Origin: Streptomyces sp. NBC_01217
GTDB taxonomy: Bacteria > Actinomycetota > Actinomycetes > Streptomycetales > Streptomycetaceae
DNA: 64,000 nucleotides
Assembly: GCF_035994185.1 (NCBI RefSeq)
Contig: NZ_CP108538.1
Location: 6,487,501-6,551,500, forward strand
Reading direction: 5' to 3'
A program made the position numbers and the translations under genes. The notes under the pieces are model-generated. The model was not told the origin of the DNA, searched no databases, and saw nothing but the letters and a program-made list of their open reading frames with translations. Below, in pieces: positions 16,699 to 27,745 of the stretch. How positions within the stretch are numbered: the stretch's first letter is position 1; each line of letters starts with the position of its first letter.

Positions 16699-17121
16699 GC
16701 CCCCTCCAACGGGTCCGAAGCGCCGGTGGTTACGACTTGGAGCACGGTCATGACGCTCCGTCGTCGATGTCGATCCGTGGCGCGCCGGTGCGCCCGGGGT
16801 CGTGCGACATGGTTCGCGCGCCCCGTGGTGCATCGCTGCGCCCACCGCTGATCGCCGTGTGTCAAGTGAATCGCGCCCGACAGAGGTGGCGTTCATTCGA
16901 AGGGGTGGCGAATGGTGGCGTTTCTGTAAACGACCTCGCGGAGGCGGTGATCGCGGGATTACCGTCGGTACACGAACCATGGAAGTATGTGCGTCCATGG
17001 GTATGCCGCAGGCAACCCGATTTCCTGTTCGATCGTGCGCAATCGCCGTATGGGCGGCGTCGGAACAGGGCATTCTGATAGTGGTTCGCGCGACAGTATC
17101 CAGCGGGATGGGGGCGTTCCA
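16699..17121. other. 423-bp divergent intergenic region before nsdA
   Basis: Contains no recognisable gene. It should hold promoters for both flanking genes. A GGAAC at 17062-17066 followed 17 bases later by GTT resembles an extracytoplasmic-function sigma promoter, and TGATAGT lies at 17076-17082; both are weak matches. Confidence 0.4.
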
Positions 17122-18597
17122 GTGAGTGGCAGCGGCGCAGGCGATTCGAATGTCGGCAAGCGTCCCAACGGGCAATTGGGTTCTTGGTTCGTGCGCAGCG
17201 GCTGGTCGAAGGGCGAGCTGGCGCGGCAGGTGAACCGCCGGGCGCGCCAGATGGGCGCCCACCACATCAGCACCGACACCTCCCGGGTGCGGCGCTGGCT
17301 CGACGGCGAACAGCCGCGCGAGCCGATCCCGCGCATCCTCTCCGAGCTCTTCTCCGAGCGCTTCGGCTCCGTCGTCGCCATCGAGGATCTCGGGCTGCGC
17401 TCCGCACACCAGTCACCGTCGGTGGCCGGTGTCGACCTGCCCTGGGCGGGTCCGCAGACCGTCGCGCTGCTCAGCGAGTTCTCCCGCAGCGACCTGATGC
17501 TCGCCCGCCGCGGATTCCTCGGCTCCTCGCTCGCGCTCGCCGCGGGGCCCGCCCTGATCGAGCCCATGCAGCGCTGGCTGGTGCCCGTCGCCGCCACCGG
17601 CCCTGCACGGCCGGAGTCGGCCGCCGTGGCCCGCCGCCCCTCCCGGCTCTCCGGCCCCGAGCTCGACCTGCTGGAGTCCACCACCGCGATGTTCCGCCAG
17701 TGGGACGCGCAGTGCGGCGGCGGACTGCGCCGCAAGGCCGTCGTCGGACAGCTCCACGAGGTCACCGACCTGTTGCAGGAGCCGCAGCCTGAGGCCACCG
17801 CCAGGCGGCTCTTCCGCTGCGCGGCCGAGCTGGCCGAGCTGGCCGGCTGGATGAGCTACGACGTCGGCCTCCAGCCCACCGCCCAGAAGTATTTCGTCCT
17901 CGCGCTCCATGCGTCGAAAGAGGCCGGTGACAAACCGCTCGGTTCGTATGTTCTCTCCAGTATGAGCCGCCAGATGATCCACCTAGGCCGCCCCGACGAC
18001 GCCCTCGAACTGATCCACCTCGCGCAGTACGGCAGCCGGGACTGCGCCACCCCGCGCACCCAGTCCATGCTGTATGCGATGGAGGCCCGCGCATACGCCA
18101 ACATGGGCCAGCCGAGCAAGTGCAAACGAGCCGTCCGGATGGCCGAGGACACCTTCCTCGACGTCGGCATCGACGGCGAGCCCGAACCCGACTGGATCCG
18201 CTTCTTCTCGGAGGCCGAGCTCAACGGCGAGAACTCCCACTCCTACCGTGACCTCGCCTATGTCGCGGGCCGCAGCCCCACGTACGCCACGCTCGCCGAA
18301 CCCCTCATGAAGAAGGCCGTCCGGCTCTTCGCCGAGGATGACGAGCACCAGCGGTCGTACGCACTCAACCTGGTCGGCCTCGCCACCGTCCATCTCCTCC
18401 AGCGCGAGCCCGAGCAGTCCACGGTGCTGGCCGAGAAGGCACTGCGCGTCGCCAAGAAGGTCCGCTCCGAGCGCGTCAACACCCGGCTCCGCAAGACCGT
18501 CGACACCGCTGCCAGGGACTTCGGGGACATCCCCGAGGTCGCCGGCCTCACCGATCTGCTCACCGAGCAACTGCCGGAGACCGCGGAAGCGGTCTGA
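17122..18597 (+). CDS. nsdA: NsdA, negative regulator of differentiation
   Basis: A protein of about 491 residues matching the Streptomyces NsdA family, whose disruption in S. coelicolor increases antibiotic production and sporulation. The N-terminal region has a helix-turn-helix-like FVRSGWSKGELARQVNRRAR and a segment TSRVRRWLDGEQPREPIPR. A short hydrophobic RRGFLGSSLALAAGPALIE follows at about residues 130-148. The remainder is helical and TPR-like (AAELAELAGWMSYDVGL, LSSMSRQMIHLGRPDDALEL). Its biochemical action is not settled. GTG 17122 is preferred from the conserved start, but ATG 17050 and other upstream starts are open. Confidence 0.88.
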   Translation: MSGSGAGDSNVGKRPNGQLGSWFVRSGWSKGELARQVNRRARQMGAHHISTDTSRVRRWLDGEQPREPIPRILSELFSERFGSVVAIEDLGLRSAHQSPSVAGVDLPWAGPQTVALLSEFSRSDLMLARRGFLGSSLALAAGPALIEPMQRWLVPVAATGPARPESAAVARRPSRLSGPELDLLESTTAMFRQWDAQCGGGLRRKAVVGQLHEVTDLLQEPQPEATARRLFRCAAELAELAGWMSYDVGLQPTAQKYFVLALHASKEAGDKPLGSYVLSSMSRQMIHLGRPDDALELIHLAQYGSRDCATPRTQSMLYAMEARAYANMGQPSKCKRAVRMAEDTFLDVGIDGEPEPDWIRFFSEAELNGENSHSYRDLAYVAGRSPTYATLAEPLMKKAVRLFAEDDEHQRSYALNLVGLATVHLLQREPEQSTVLAEKALRVAKKVRSERVNTRLRKTVDTAARDFGDIPEVAGLTDLLTEQLPETAEAV

Positions 18598-20661
<2,064 letters not shown>

Positions 20662-20690
20662 CCGACGGTCCCCAAACGAAAGGCAGCCGG

Positions 20691-23150
20691 GTGACGAGCA
20701 CCGAAGTGACCACCGAATCCGAAGGCTCGGAACCCAGCGGCTACGCGGCGGCCCGGCTGCGCCTCCTCCAGGAGAAGGCGCAGTCCGGGCCGCCGCGCCG
20801 TGCGGCCCTCGCATCCCTCACCGACGACTGGCTGAACGCGCTGTTCACCGCGGCCGCCGAACAGACCGGCGTCCGCGGCGCCGCCCTCGTCGCCGTCGGC
20901 GGCTACGGCCGCGGCGAACTCTCCCCGCGCAGCGACCTGGACCTCCTGCTCCTGCACGACGGCAACGCCGATGCCGGAGCCATCGCCGCACTGGCAGACC
21001 GCATCTGGTACCCCGTCTGGGACCTCGGCCTCGCCCTCGACCACTCCGTACGCACCCCCGCCGAAGCCAGGAAGACCGCGGGCGAGGACCTCAAGGTCCA
21101 GCTCGGACTGCTCGACGCCCGGCCCGTCGCCGGAGACCTCGGCCTCGTCGCCGCGATGCGCACCGCGATCCTCGCCGACTGGCGCAACCAGGCCCCCAAA
21201 CGCCTGCCCGCCCTCGACGAGCTCTGCCGCGAACGCGCCGTACGCCAGGGCGAGCTCCAGTTCCTCCTCGAACCCGACCTCAAGGAGGCCCGCGGCGGAC
21301 TGCGCGACGCCACCGCGCTGCGCGCCATCGCCGCGTCCTGGGTCGCCGACGCCCCCCGCGAAGGCCTCTCCGAGGCCCGCCGCATCCTCCTCGACGCCCG
21401 CGACGCCCTCCATCTCACCACCGGCCGCGCCACCGACCGCCTCGCCCTCCAGGAACAGGACCAGGTCGCCACCGCCCTCGGCCTCCTCGACGCGGACGCC
21501 CTGCTCCGCCAGGTGTACGAGGCCGCCCGCACCGTCTCCTACGCGACCGACGTCACCTGGCGCGAGGTCAACCGCGTCCTGCGCGCCCGCTCGGCGCGCC
21601 CCCGGCTCCGCGCGATTCTCGGCGGCGGCAAGAGCGCAGGCATCGAACGCACCCCGCTCGCCGACGGCGTGGTCGAGGCCGACGGAGAGGTCGTCCTCGC
21701 CCGCACCGCCCGCCCCGAACGCGACCCCGTGCTCGTCCTGCGCGCCGCCGCGGCGGCCGCCCAGTCCGAACTCCCGCTCTCCCGCCACGTCGTACGCCAC
21801 CTCGCCACCGCCGCACGCCCGCTGCCGGTGCCCTGGCCCGCCGAGGCCCGCGAGGAACTCGTCACCCTCCTCGGCGCGGGCGAGGCCACCGTCCCCGTCT
21901 GGGAGGCGCTCGAAGCCGAAGGGCTGATCACCCGGCTGCTCCCCGACTGGGAACGCGTCCACTGCCGCCCGCAGCGCAACCCCGTCCACACCTGGACCGT
22001 CGACCGCCACCTCGTCGAGGCGGCCGTCCGTGCCTCCTCCCTCACCCGCCGCGTCGGCCGTCCCGACCTCCTCCTCGTCGCCGCCCTCCTGCACGACATC
22101 GGCAAGGGCTGGCCCGGCGACCACTCCGTCGCCGGGGAGGTCATCGCCCGCGACATGGCCGCCCGGATCGGTTTCGACCAGCACGACGTCGGCGTCATCG
22201 CCACCCTCGTACGCCACCATCTGCTGCTCATCGAGACCGCCACCCGCCGCGACCTCGACGACCCGGCGACCGTCCGTTCCGTCGCCGCCGCCGTCTCCTC
22301 CACCTCCACCCTGGAGCTCCTGCACGCCCTCACCGAGGCCGACGCACTGGCCACCGGGCCCGCCGCCTGGTCCGCCTGGCGCGCCTCCCTCGTCGCCGAC
22401 CTCGTCAAGCGTGTCTCCGCCGTACTCGCCGGCCAGGCCCCGGAGGAACCGGAACCTGCCGCACCCAGCGCCGAACAGGAACGCCTCGCCATCGAGGCCC
22501 TGCGCACCGGCGAACCCGTCCTCGCCCTGCACGCCCAGGCCGAGACCCCGGACGAGGACGGCGAACCGGAACCCGTCGGCGTCGAACTGCTCATCGCCCT
22601 GCCCGACCGCCCCGGCGTACTGCCCGCGGCGGCGGGCGTCCTCGCCCTGCACCGCCTCACCGTGCGGGCAGCAGATCTGCGCGCCGTGGAGCTCCCGACC
22701 GAAGTCGGCGAGGGCGAATCCGCCGACCTGCTGCTGCTCAGCTGGAGGGTCGCGGCCGAGTACGGCTCCCTGCCGCAGGCCGCCCGGCTGCGAGCCGACC
22801 TCGTACGCGCCCTCGACGGCTCCCTGGACATCAGCGCCCGTCTCGCCGAACGCGAGGCCGCCTACCCGAGGCGGCGCGGGGTGAAGGCCCCGCCGCCGAG
22901 GGTGACGGTCGCGGCGGCCGGCTCGCAGCTGGCGACGGTGATCGAGGTACGGGCCCAGGACGCCCCGGGGCTGCTGCACCGGATCGGCCGGGCACTGGAG
23001 CAGTGCGAGGTCCGAGTGCGCAGCGCACATGTCTCGACGCTCGGGGCGAACGCCGTGGATGCGTTCTACGTCACGGATACGGACGGGGAGCCGCTGCCCG
23101 AGGTGCGGGCGGCGGAAGTGGCCAGGGAGGTCGAGAAGGCGCTGGGCTGA
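20691..23150 (+). CDS. glnD: PII nucleotidyltransferase GlnD
   Basis: An 819-residue bifunctional PII-modifying enzyme. The nucleotidyltransferase motif GGYGRGELSPRSDLDLLLL lies at about residues 69-87. A helical linker follows, then an HD domain with LLHDIGKGWPGDHS at about 465-478 and HHLLL further on. Two ACT domains are at about 628-700 and 741-815 (VELLIALPDRPGVLPAAAG and VIEVRAQDAPGLLHRIGRAL). GTG 20691 has AAAGG about eight bases upstream. In actinomycetes this enzyme adenylylates rather than uridylylates GlnK. It completes the nitrogen operon. Confidence 0.96.
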   Translation: MTSTEVTTESEGSEPSGYAAARLRLLQEKAQSGPPRRAALASLTDDWLNALFTAAAEQTGVRGAALVAVGGYGRGELSPRSDLDLLLLHDGNADAGAIAALADRIWYPVWDLGLALDHSVRTPAEARKTAGEDLKVQLGLLDARPVAGDLGLVAAMRTAILADWRNQAPKRLPALDELCRERAVRQGELQFLLEPDLKEARGGLRDATALRAIAASWVADAPREGLSEARRILLDARDALHLTTGRATDRLALQEQDQVATALGLLDADALLRQVYEAARTVSYATDVTWREVNRVLRARSARPRLRAILGGGKSAGIERTPLADGVVEADGEVVLARTARPERDPVLVLRAAAAAAQSELPLSRHVVRHLATAARPLPVPWPAEAREELVTLLGAGEATVPVWEALEAEGLITRLLPDWERVHCRPQRNPVHTWTVDRHLVEAAVRASSLTRRVGRPDLLLVAALLHDIGKGWPGDHSVAGEVIARDMAARIGFDQHDVGVIATLVRHHLLLIETATRRDLDDPATVRSVAAAVSSTSTLELLHALTEADALATGPAAWSAWRASLVADLVKRVSAVLAGQAPEEPEPAAPSAEQERLAIEALRTGEPVLALHAQAETPDEDGEPEPVGVELLIALPDRPGVLPAAAGVLALHRLTVRAADLRAVELPTEVGEGESADLLLLSWRVAAEYGSLPQAARLRADLVRALDGSLDISARLAEREAAYPRRRGVKAPPPRVTVAAAGSQLATVIEVRAQDAPGLLHRIGRALEQCEVRVRSAHVSTLGANAVDAFYVTDTDGEPLPEVRAAEVAREVEKALG

Positions 23151-23170
23151 GCGCCGCAGCGCCGCTCCAC

Positions 23171-23206
23171 AGGCCCTCGTCCGCCATGAGAACCGGGCGA
23201 GGGCTT
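23171..23206 (+). terminator. Hairpin after glnD
   Basis: GCCCTCG (23173-23179) pairs with CGAGGGC (23198-23204) and is followed by TTT. It separates glnD from ffh. Confidence 0.6.
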
Positions 23207-23282
23207 TGCGATTCCCGGGGTCCGGATACCCTTGGGGACGACTGACCTGCCACGCCCCCGACCCTGAGGACCGACGAGCGCC

Positions 23283-24833
23283 GTGTTCGATACTCTCTCC
23301 GACCGCCTTAGCGCGACTTTCAAGAACCTCCGGGGCAAGGGCCGCTTGTCCGAGGCGGACATCGACGCCACGGCCCGCGAGATCCGTATCGCCCTGCTCG
23401 AAGCGGATGTCGCGCTGCCCGTCGTCCGCGCCTTCATCGCCAACGTCAAGGAGCGGGCGCGCGGCGTCGAGGTCTCCCAGGCGCTGAATCCCGCCCAGCA
23501 GGTCGTCAAGATCGTCAACGAGGAACTCGTGGGCATCCTCGGCGGCGAGACCCGGCGGCTGCGGTTCGCCAAGAACCCGCCCAGCGTGATCATGCTCGCC
23601 GGTCTCCAGGGTGCCGGTAAGACCACCCTCGCCGGAAAGCTCGGCCTCTGGCTCAAGGCCCAGGGCCACTCCCCGCTGCTCGTCGCCTGCGACCTCCAGC
23701 GTCCCAACGCCGTCAACCAGCTCAGCGTCGTCGCCGACCGTGCCGGTGTCGCGGTGTACGCGCCCGAGCCGGGCAACGGCGTCGGCGACCCGGTCCAGGT
23801 CGCCAAGGACTCGATCGAGCACGCCCGCACGAAGCAGTACGACGTCGTGATCGTCGACACCGCCGGCCGCCTCGGCATCGACCAGGAGCTGATGCAGCAG
23901 GCCGCGGACATCCGTGACGCCGTCAGCCCCGACGAGATCCTCTTCGTCGTCGACGCGATGATCGGCCAGGACGCGGTCAACACCGCCGAGGCCTTCCGCG
24001 ACGGCGTCGGCTTCGACGGCGTGGTGCTCTCCAAGCTCGACGGTGACGCCCGCGGTGGTGCGGCCCTGTCGATCTCCCACGTCACGGGCAAGCAGATCAT
24101 GTTCGCGTCGAACGGTGAGAAGCTCGAGGACTTCGACGCCTTCCACCCCGACCGCATGGCGTCCCGCATCCTCGACATGGGTGACCTGCTCACCCTGATC
24201 GAGCAGGCGGAGAAGACCTTCAGCCAGGAAGAGGCCGCCAAAATGGCCTCCAAGCTGGCGTCCAGCAAGGGCAAGGACTTCACGCTCGACGACTTCCTGG
24301 CCCAGATGGAGCAGGTCAGGAAGATGGGCTCCATCTCCAAGCTGCTCGGGATGCTGCCCGGCATGGGGCAGATCAAGGACCAGATCAACAACATCGACGA
24401 GCGCGACGTGGACCGTACCGCCGCGATCATCAAGTCGATGACCCCGAAGGAGCGCGCCGAGCCGACGATCATCAACGGCTCGCGCCGGGCCCGTATCGCC
24501 AAGGGCTCCGGTGTCGAGGTCAGCGCCGTGAAGAACCTGGTCGAGCGGTTCTTCGAGGCGCGCAAGATGATGTCGAAGATGGCGCAGGGCGGCGGCATGC
24601 CGGGAATGCCCGGGATGCCGGGCATGGGTGGCGGTCCCGGCCGGCAGAAGAAGCAGATCAAGCAGGCCAAGGGCAAGCGCAAGAGCGGCAACCCGATGAA
24701 GCGCAAGGCCGAGGAGCAGGCCGCGGCGGCCCGTCGCGAGCAGGCGGCGGCGCAGGGCGGCGCGTTCGGCCTGCCGGTGCAGGAGGACAAGAACTTCGAG
24801 CTGCCGGACGAGTTCAAGAAGTTCATGGGCTGA
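23283..24833 (+). CDS. ffh: Signal recognition particle protein Ffh (SRP54)
   Basis: The SRP GTPase of 516 residues that binds signal peptides and 4.5S RNA and delivers ribosomes to FtsY. The N domain is followed by G1 GLQGAGKTTLAGKL at about residues 106-119, DTAGRLGIDQEL at about 191 and SKLDGDARGG near 248. The methionine-rich M domain covers about 300-440, including the RNA-binding SRRARIAKGSG. A GMPGMPGMPGMGGG run and a very basic tail follow. The tail is longer than in E. coli, as usual in actinobacteria. GTG 23283 starts the conserved FDTLSDRLSA. Confidence 0.97.
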   Translation: MFDTLSDRLSATFKNLRGKGRLSEADIDATAREIRIALLEADVALPVVRAFIANVKERARGVEVSQALNPAQQVVKIVNEELVGILGGETRRLRFAKNPPSVIMLAGLQGAGKTTLAGKLGLWLKAQGHSPLLVACDLQRPNAVNQLSVVADRAGVAVYAPEPGNGVGDPVQVAKDSIEHARTKQYDVVIVDTAGRLGIDQELMQQAADIRDAVSPDEILFVVDAMIGQDAVNTAEAFRDGVGFDGVVLSKLDGDARGGAALSISHVTGKQIMFASNGEKLEDFDAFHPDRMASRILDMGDLLTLIEQAEKTFSQEEAAKMASKLASSKGKDFTLDDFLAQMEQVRKMGSISKLLGMLPGMGQIKDQINNIDERDVDRTAAIIKSMTPKERAEPTIINGSRRARIAKGSGVEVSAVKNLVERFFEARKMMSKMAQGGGMPGMPGMPGMGGGPGRQKKQIKQAKGKRKSGNPMKRKAEEQAAAARREQAAAQGGAFGLPVQEDKNFELPDEFKKFMG

Positions 24834-24846
24834 GCCGACTGCCCGA

Positions 24847-24897
24847 CGACATGTGTGAGGGGCGTCCACCACCGGTGGGCGCCCCTCACACATGTCG
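24847..24897. terminator. Very strong hairpin terminator after ffh
   Basis: An 18-bp perfect stem (24847-24864 with 24880-24897) has a further 5-bp stem inside the loop. It is symmetric and lacks a long T tract. Confidence 0.85.
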
Positions 24898-24925
24898 CCA
24901 TGCGGGTGTGCGCCGGAGGCCGCTT

Positions 24926-24963
24926 CCCCCTGTGGGCCCACTGGACGGGCTCACAGGGGGCTT
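24926..24963 (+). terminator. Second hairpin terminator
   Basis: A 14-bp stem with one G-T pair (24926-24939 with 24947-24960), followed by CTTT. It stands in tandem with the hairpin at 24847-24897 and isolates the ftsH-like locus from ffh transcription. Confidence 0.75.
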
Positions 24964-24994
24964 TGCGGTGGTTCCTCATCTGATGTCGCCTTCA

Positions 24995-25206
24995 ATGGCT
25001 GTCGGCAGAGGAGCGCGCGTTACCACCCCCGTACCTCCTCGCGACCGTACCGATCAGCCGTGGCGCTCCGAGGGCGCCCCGCCGCCCCCGCCGCCGGGCC
25101 GGAAGATGCCGGGAGGCTGGGGCGGACTGCTGCTGACCACGCTCGCCGTCTACCTGATCACCAACCTGGTGCTGTCCTTCTTCAACGGGACGCAGGAGCG
25201 GACGAC
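24995..25206 (+). pseudogene. Detached N-terminal fragment of the ftsH-family gene
   Basis: This frame encodes the usual N-terminus of the Streptomyces FtsH paralogue: a Pro-rich cytoplasmic part (PVPPRDRTDQPWRSEG) and the first membrane helix (GLLLTTLAVYLITNLVLSFF). The codon where translation should begin, five bases after an AGAGGAG ribosome site, is GTT at 25019, not GTG. The nearest real starts are ATG 24983 or 24995, upstream of that site. After LSFFNGTQE the frame leaves family sequence and runs to a stop at 25348. The periplasmic domain and second helix are missing, and the protease continues in another frame from 25207. Confidence 0.7.
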
Positions 25207-26613
25207 ATGGGCGGCGCGATGGGCGGCTTCGGGCGCAAGGCTCCGCCCAGACCCGTGGAGCTGGAGGGTGCCAAGCGCACCACCTTCGAGGACGTGGCCG
25301 GGATCGACGAGGTCGAGGGCGAGCTCAATGACGTCGTGGACTTCCTGAAGAACCCTCAGGCGTACCGGAAGATGGGCGCCCGGATGCCCGGGGGAGTGCT
25401 CCTCGCGGGCCCGCCGGGCACCGGCAAGACCCTGCTTGCACGAGCCGTGGCGGGTGAGGCCGGAGTGCCGTTCTTCTCGGCATCGGCCTCCGAGTTCATC
25501 GAGATGATCGTCGGCGTCGGCGCGAGCCGGGTGCGGGAACTCTTCGCGGAGGCGCGCAAGGTCGCCCCCGCCATCGTCTTCATCGACGAGATCGACACCA
25601 TCGGCCGGGCCCGCGGCGGCGGCTCCGGCATGGGCGGCCACGACGAGCGCGAGCAGACGCTCAACCAGATCCTCACCGAGATGGACGGCTTCTCGGGTGC
25701 GGAGGGTGTCGTCGTCCTCGCCGCCACCAACCGCGCCGACGTCCTCGACCCCGCCCTCACCCGGCCCGGCCGCTTCGACCGGATTGTTCAGGTCGGCCCG
25801 CCGGACCGGGGCGGCCGGGAGGCGATCCTGGAGATCCACACCCGGCAGATCCCGCTCGCCGAGGACGTGAACCTGGCCCAGGTCGCCAGTACCACCCCCG
25901 GTATGACCGGCGCCGATCTCGCCGACCTCGCCAATGAGGCCGCGCTGCTCGCGGTCAAGCGCCAGCAGTCCGAGGTCAGCCAGTCCGATCTCTCGGACGC
26001 CCTGGAGAAGGTCCAGCTCGGGGCGGAGCGTTCGCTGGTCATGTCCGACAAGGAGCGCCGCAGGACCGCGTACCACGAGAGCGGCCACGCCCTGCTCGGC
26101 ATGCTCCAGCCGGGCGCCGACCCGGTCCGCAAGGTCACCATCGTGCCGCGCGGCCGGGCCCTGGGCGTCACCCTCTCGACGCCGGACGCCGACAAGTACG
26201 CGTACACCGAGGAGTATCTGCGCGGCCGGATCATCGGCGCGCTCGGCGGCATGGCCGCGGAGCAGGTGGTGTTCGGCATGGTCACCACCGGCGCCGAGAG
26301 CGATCTGGAACAGGTCACCGGCCTGGCCCGCGGCATGGTCGGCCGCTGGGGCATGAGCCACAAGGTGGGCAGGCTGACGGCGATTCCGGGCGACGCCCAG
26401 CAGGCGTACGGACTCTCCGCGGCCCCCGCGACCCTCGACGCGGTGGACGGCGAGATGCGGCGCATCGTCGACGAGTGCTACGAGGTGGCCTGCCGACTCC
26501 TGCGCGAGAACCGGGAGAAGCCGGACTCGCTGTCCGCGGCGCTGCTGGAGAACGAGACGCTGGAGGAGGCCGCCGCCTACCGTGCGGCCGGCATCACCCG
26601 CCTGGCGAGGTGA
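25207..26613 (+). CDS. FtsH-family AAA+ zinc protease domain, lacking membrane part
   Basis: From ATG 25207 a 468-residue protein begins [14 protein letters not shown], the segment that normally follows the second membrane helix of FtsH. The AAA+ core is complete: Walker A GPPGTGKT, Walker B IVFIDEID, pore-loop region [14 protein letters not shown] and the second region of homology [20 protein letters not shown]. The protease has HESGH and the third zinc ligand in [15 protein letters not shown] at 25194-25198, eight bases upstream, could drive translation. Without membrane helices it could not act as a normal FtsH, so it is either a soluble derivative or the intact 3' part of a recently broken gene. 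Confidence 0.75.
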   Translation: MGGAMGGFGRKAPPRPVELEGAKRTTFEDVAGIDEVEGELNDVVDFLKNPQAYRKMGARMPGGVLLAGPPGTGKTLLARAVAGEAGVPFFSASASEFIEMIVGVGASRVRELFAEARKVAPAIVFIDEIDTIGRARGGGSGMGGHDEREQTLNQILTEMDGFSGAEGVVVLAATNRADVLDPALTRPGRFDRIVQVGPPDRGGREAILEIHTRQIPLAEDVNLAQVASTTPGMTGADLADLANEAALLAVKRQQSEVSQSDLSDALEKVQLGAERSLVMSDKERRRTAYHESGHALLGMLQPGADPVRKVTIVPRGRALGVTLSTPDADKYAYTEEYLRGRIIGALGGMAAEQVVFGMVTTGAESDLEQVTGLARGMVGRWGMSHKVGRLTAIPGDAQQAYGLSAAPATLDAVDGEMRRIVDECYEVACRLLRENREKPDSLSAALLENETLEEAAAYRAAGITRLAR

Positions 26614-26646
26614 GCGCCGCGGCTCGGACGGTGCACACGGGACAGC

Positions 26647-27507
26647 TCAGATCGTGCACACGAGATAGCGGAAGACGTTCGGCATCCAGATCGTGCCGTC
26701 CCGGCGCCGGTGCGGATGCAGGGCCTCCGCGACCTCCTTCTCCACCTGGTCCCGGTCCGTCGCCCGGACCGCCGTGTCGAAGAGCCGCGTCGACAGCAGC
26801 CCCCGTACCGCGCTGTCCATGTCCGCGTATCCGAACGGGCACGCCACCCGGCCCGAGCCGTCCGGCTTCAGACCGGCCCGGAACGCCACCTCTTCGAGAT
26901 CGTCCCGGCACGAGGGCCGCCAGCCGCCCGTGCGCGGCGCCCGGGCCCCGTCAAAGAGGCGCCCCGCCACCCGCAGCACCGGCGCCGTCGCGCACCGCTC
27001 CGGCGGCCCCCACCCGGTCAGTACGACCGTGCTGCCCCGGGCGGCCAGCGGTACGGCGGACCGCAGCGTGTCCGCGAGCACCTCACCGTCACCGTCCGAG
27101 CAGCCGATCGGGGTGAAGGCGGTGAGCAGGTTGTACGGCGTCCCGTCGGCCGGGGCGGCCGCGGACGGATCGCCGTCCAGGAGCTGCGGATGCCCGGCCC
27201 GCGGCCCGGCGCCGCTCCCCGCATCGGGCAGCAGCCGGGTCCGGGCGAGTGCCAGCCGTTCGGAATCGGTGTCGACGCCGGTGACGCGCGCCCCGCGCGC
27301 GGCCGCGATCAACAGCGCGAGACCGGAGCCGCAGCCCAGGGCGAGCAGCCGGGTCCCGGTTCCCACTTCGAGCCGCTCGTACACCGCTTCGTACAGCGGT
27401 GCGAGCATTCGCTCCTGGATCTCGGCCCAGTCCCGGGCACGGGTATCGGAGTCCACCGTGGTGGCCGTGTCCGCGTGGCTGTGGTGCCGGACGAGCGTTG
27501 GTGTCAT
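26647..27507 (-). CDS. SAM-dependent methyltransferase
   Basis: A 286-residue class I methyltransferase-like protein. Motif I is LLALGCGSGLALLIAAARG, close to the usual VLDVGCGxG, followed by an acidic residue after strand 2 (VTGVDTDSERLALAR). Motif IV-like VVLTGWGPPERC is further on. The substrate is unknown. It starts with ATG 27507, divergent from proS, with 238 bases between them. I see no identifiable partner other than proS. Confidence 0.75.
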   Translation of the reverse strand: MTPTLVRHHSHADTATTVDSDTRARDWAEIQERMLAPLYEAVYERLEVGTGTRLLALGCGSGLALLIAAARGARVTGVDTDSERLALARTRLLPDAGSGAGPRAGHPQLLDGDPSAAAPADGTPYNLLTAFTPIGCSDGDGEVLADTLRSAVPLAARGSTVVLTGWGPPERCATAPVLRVAGRLFDGARAPRTGGWRPSCRDDLEEVAFRAGLKPDGSGRVACPFGYADMDSAVRGLLSTRLFDTAVRATDRDQVEKEVAEALHPHRRRDGTIWMPNVFRYLVCTI

Positions 27508-27745
27508 GGAAGCGCCCCAATCCGCCGAGAGGTCGGTCGTGTCCGATCGGTCGTGCCCGAGTGGATGCTCCCCCCTGTGTGTTCGCGCCCGCTCCCCCGT
27601 ATGTCAGAGAACTGCGCATCCGCGCCCGCGTCCAGGGGTCGGATGGCAATGCTTGCGCGCTTCGGTGGCGTGCCCGTGGGGACGGCCCGTGGCAGTGGGG
27701 CCTGTCGCTCCTTGTGGCGGTCGATGTCGCCGTACGATGCGCGCC

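Noticed and set aside
26594..26911. 105-codon minus-strand frame overlapping the methyltransferase 3' end
   Set aside because: It overlaps the better-supported methyltransferase and shows no family pattern.
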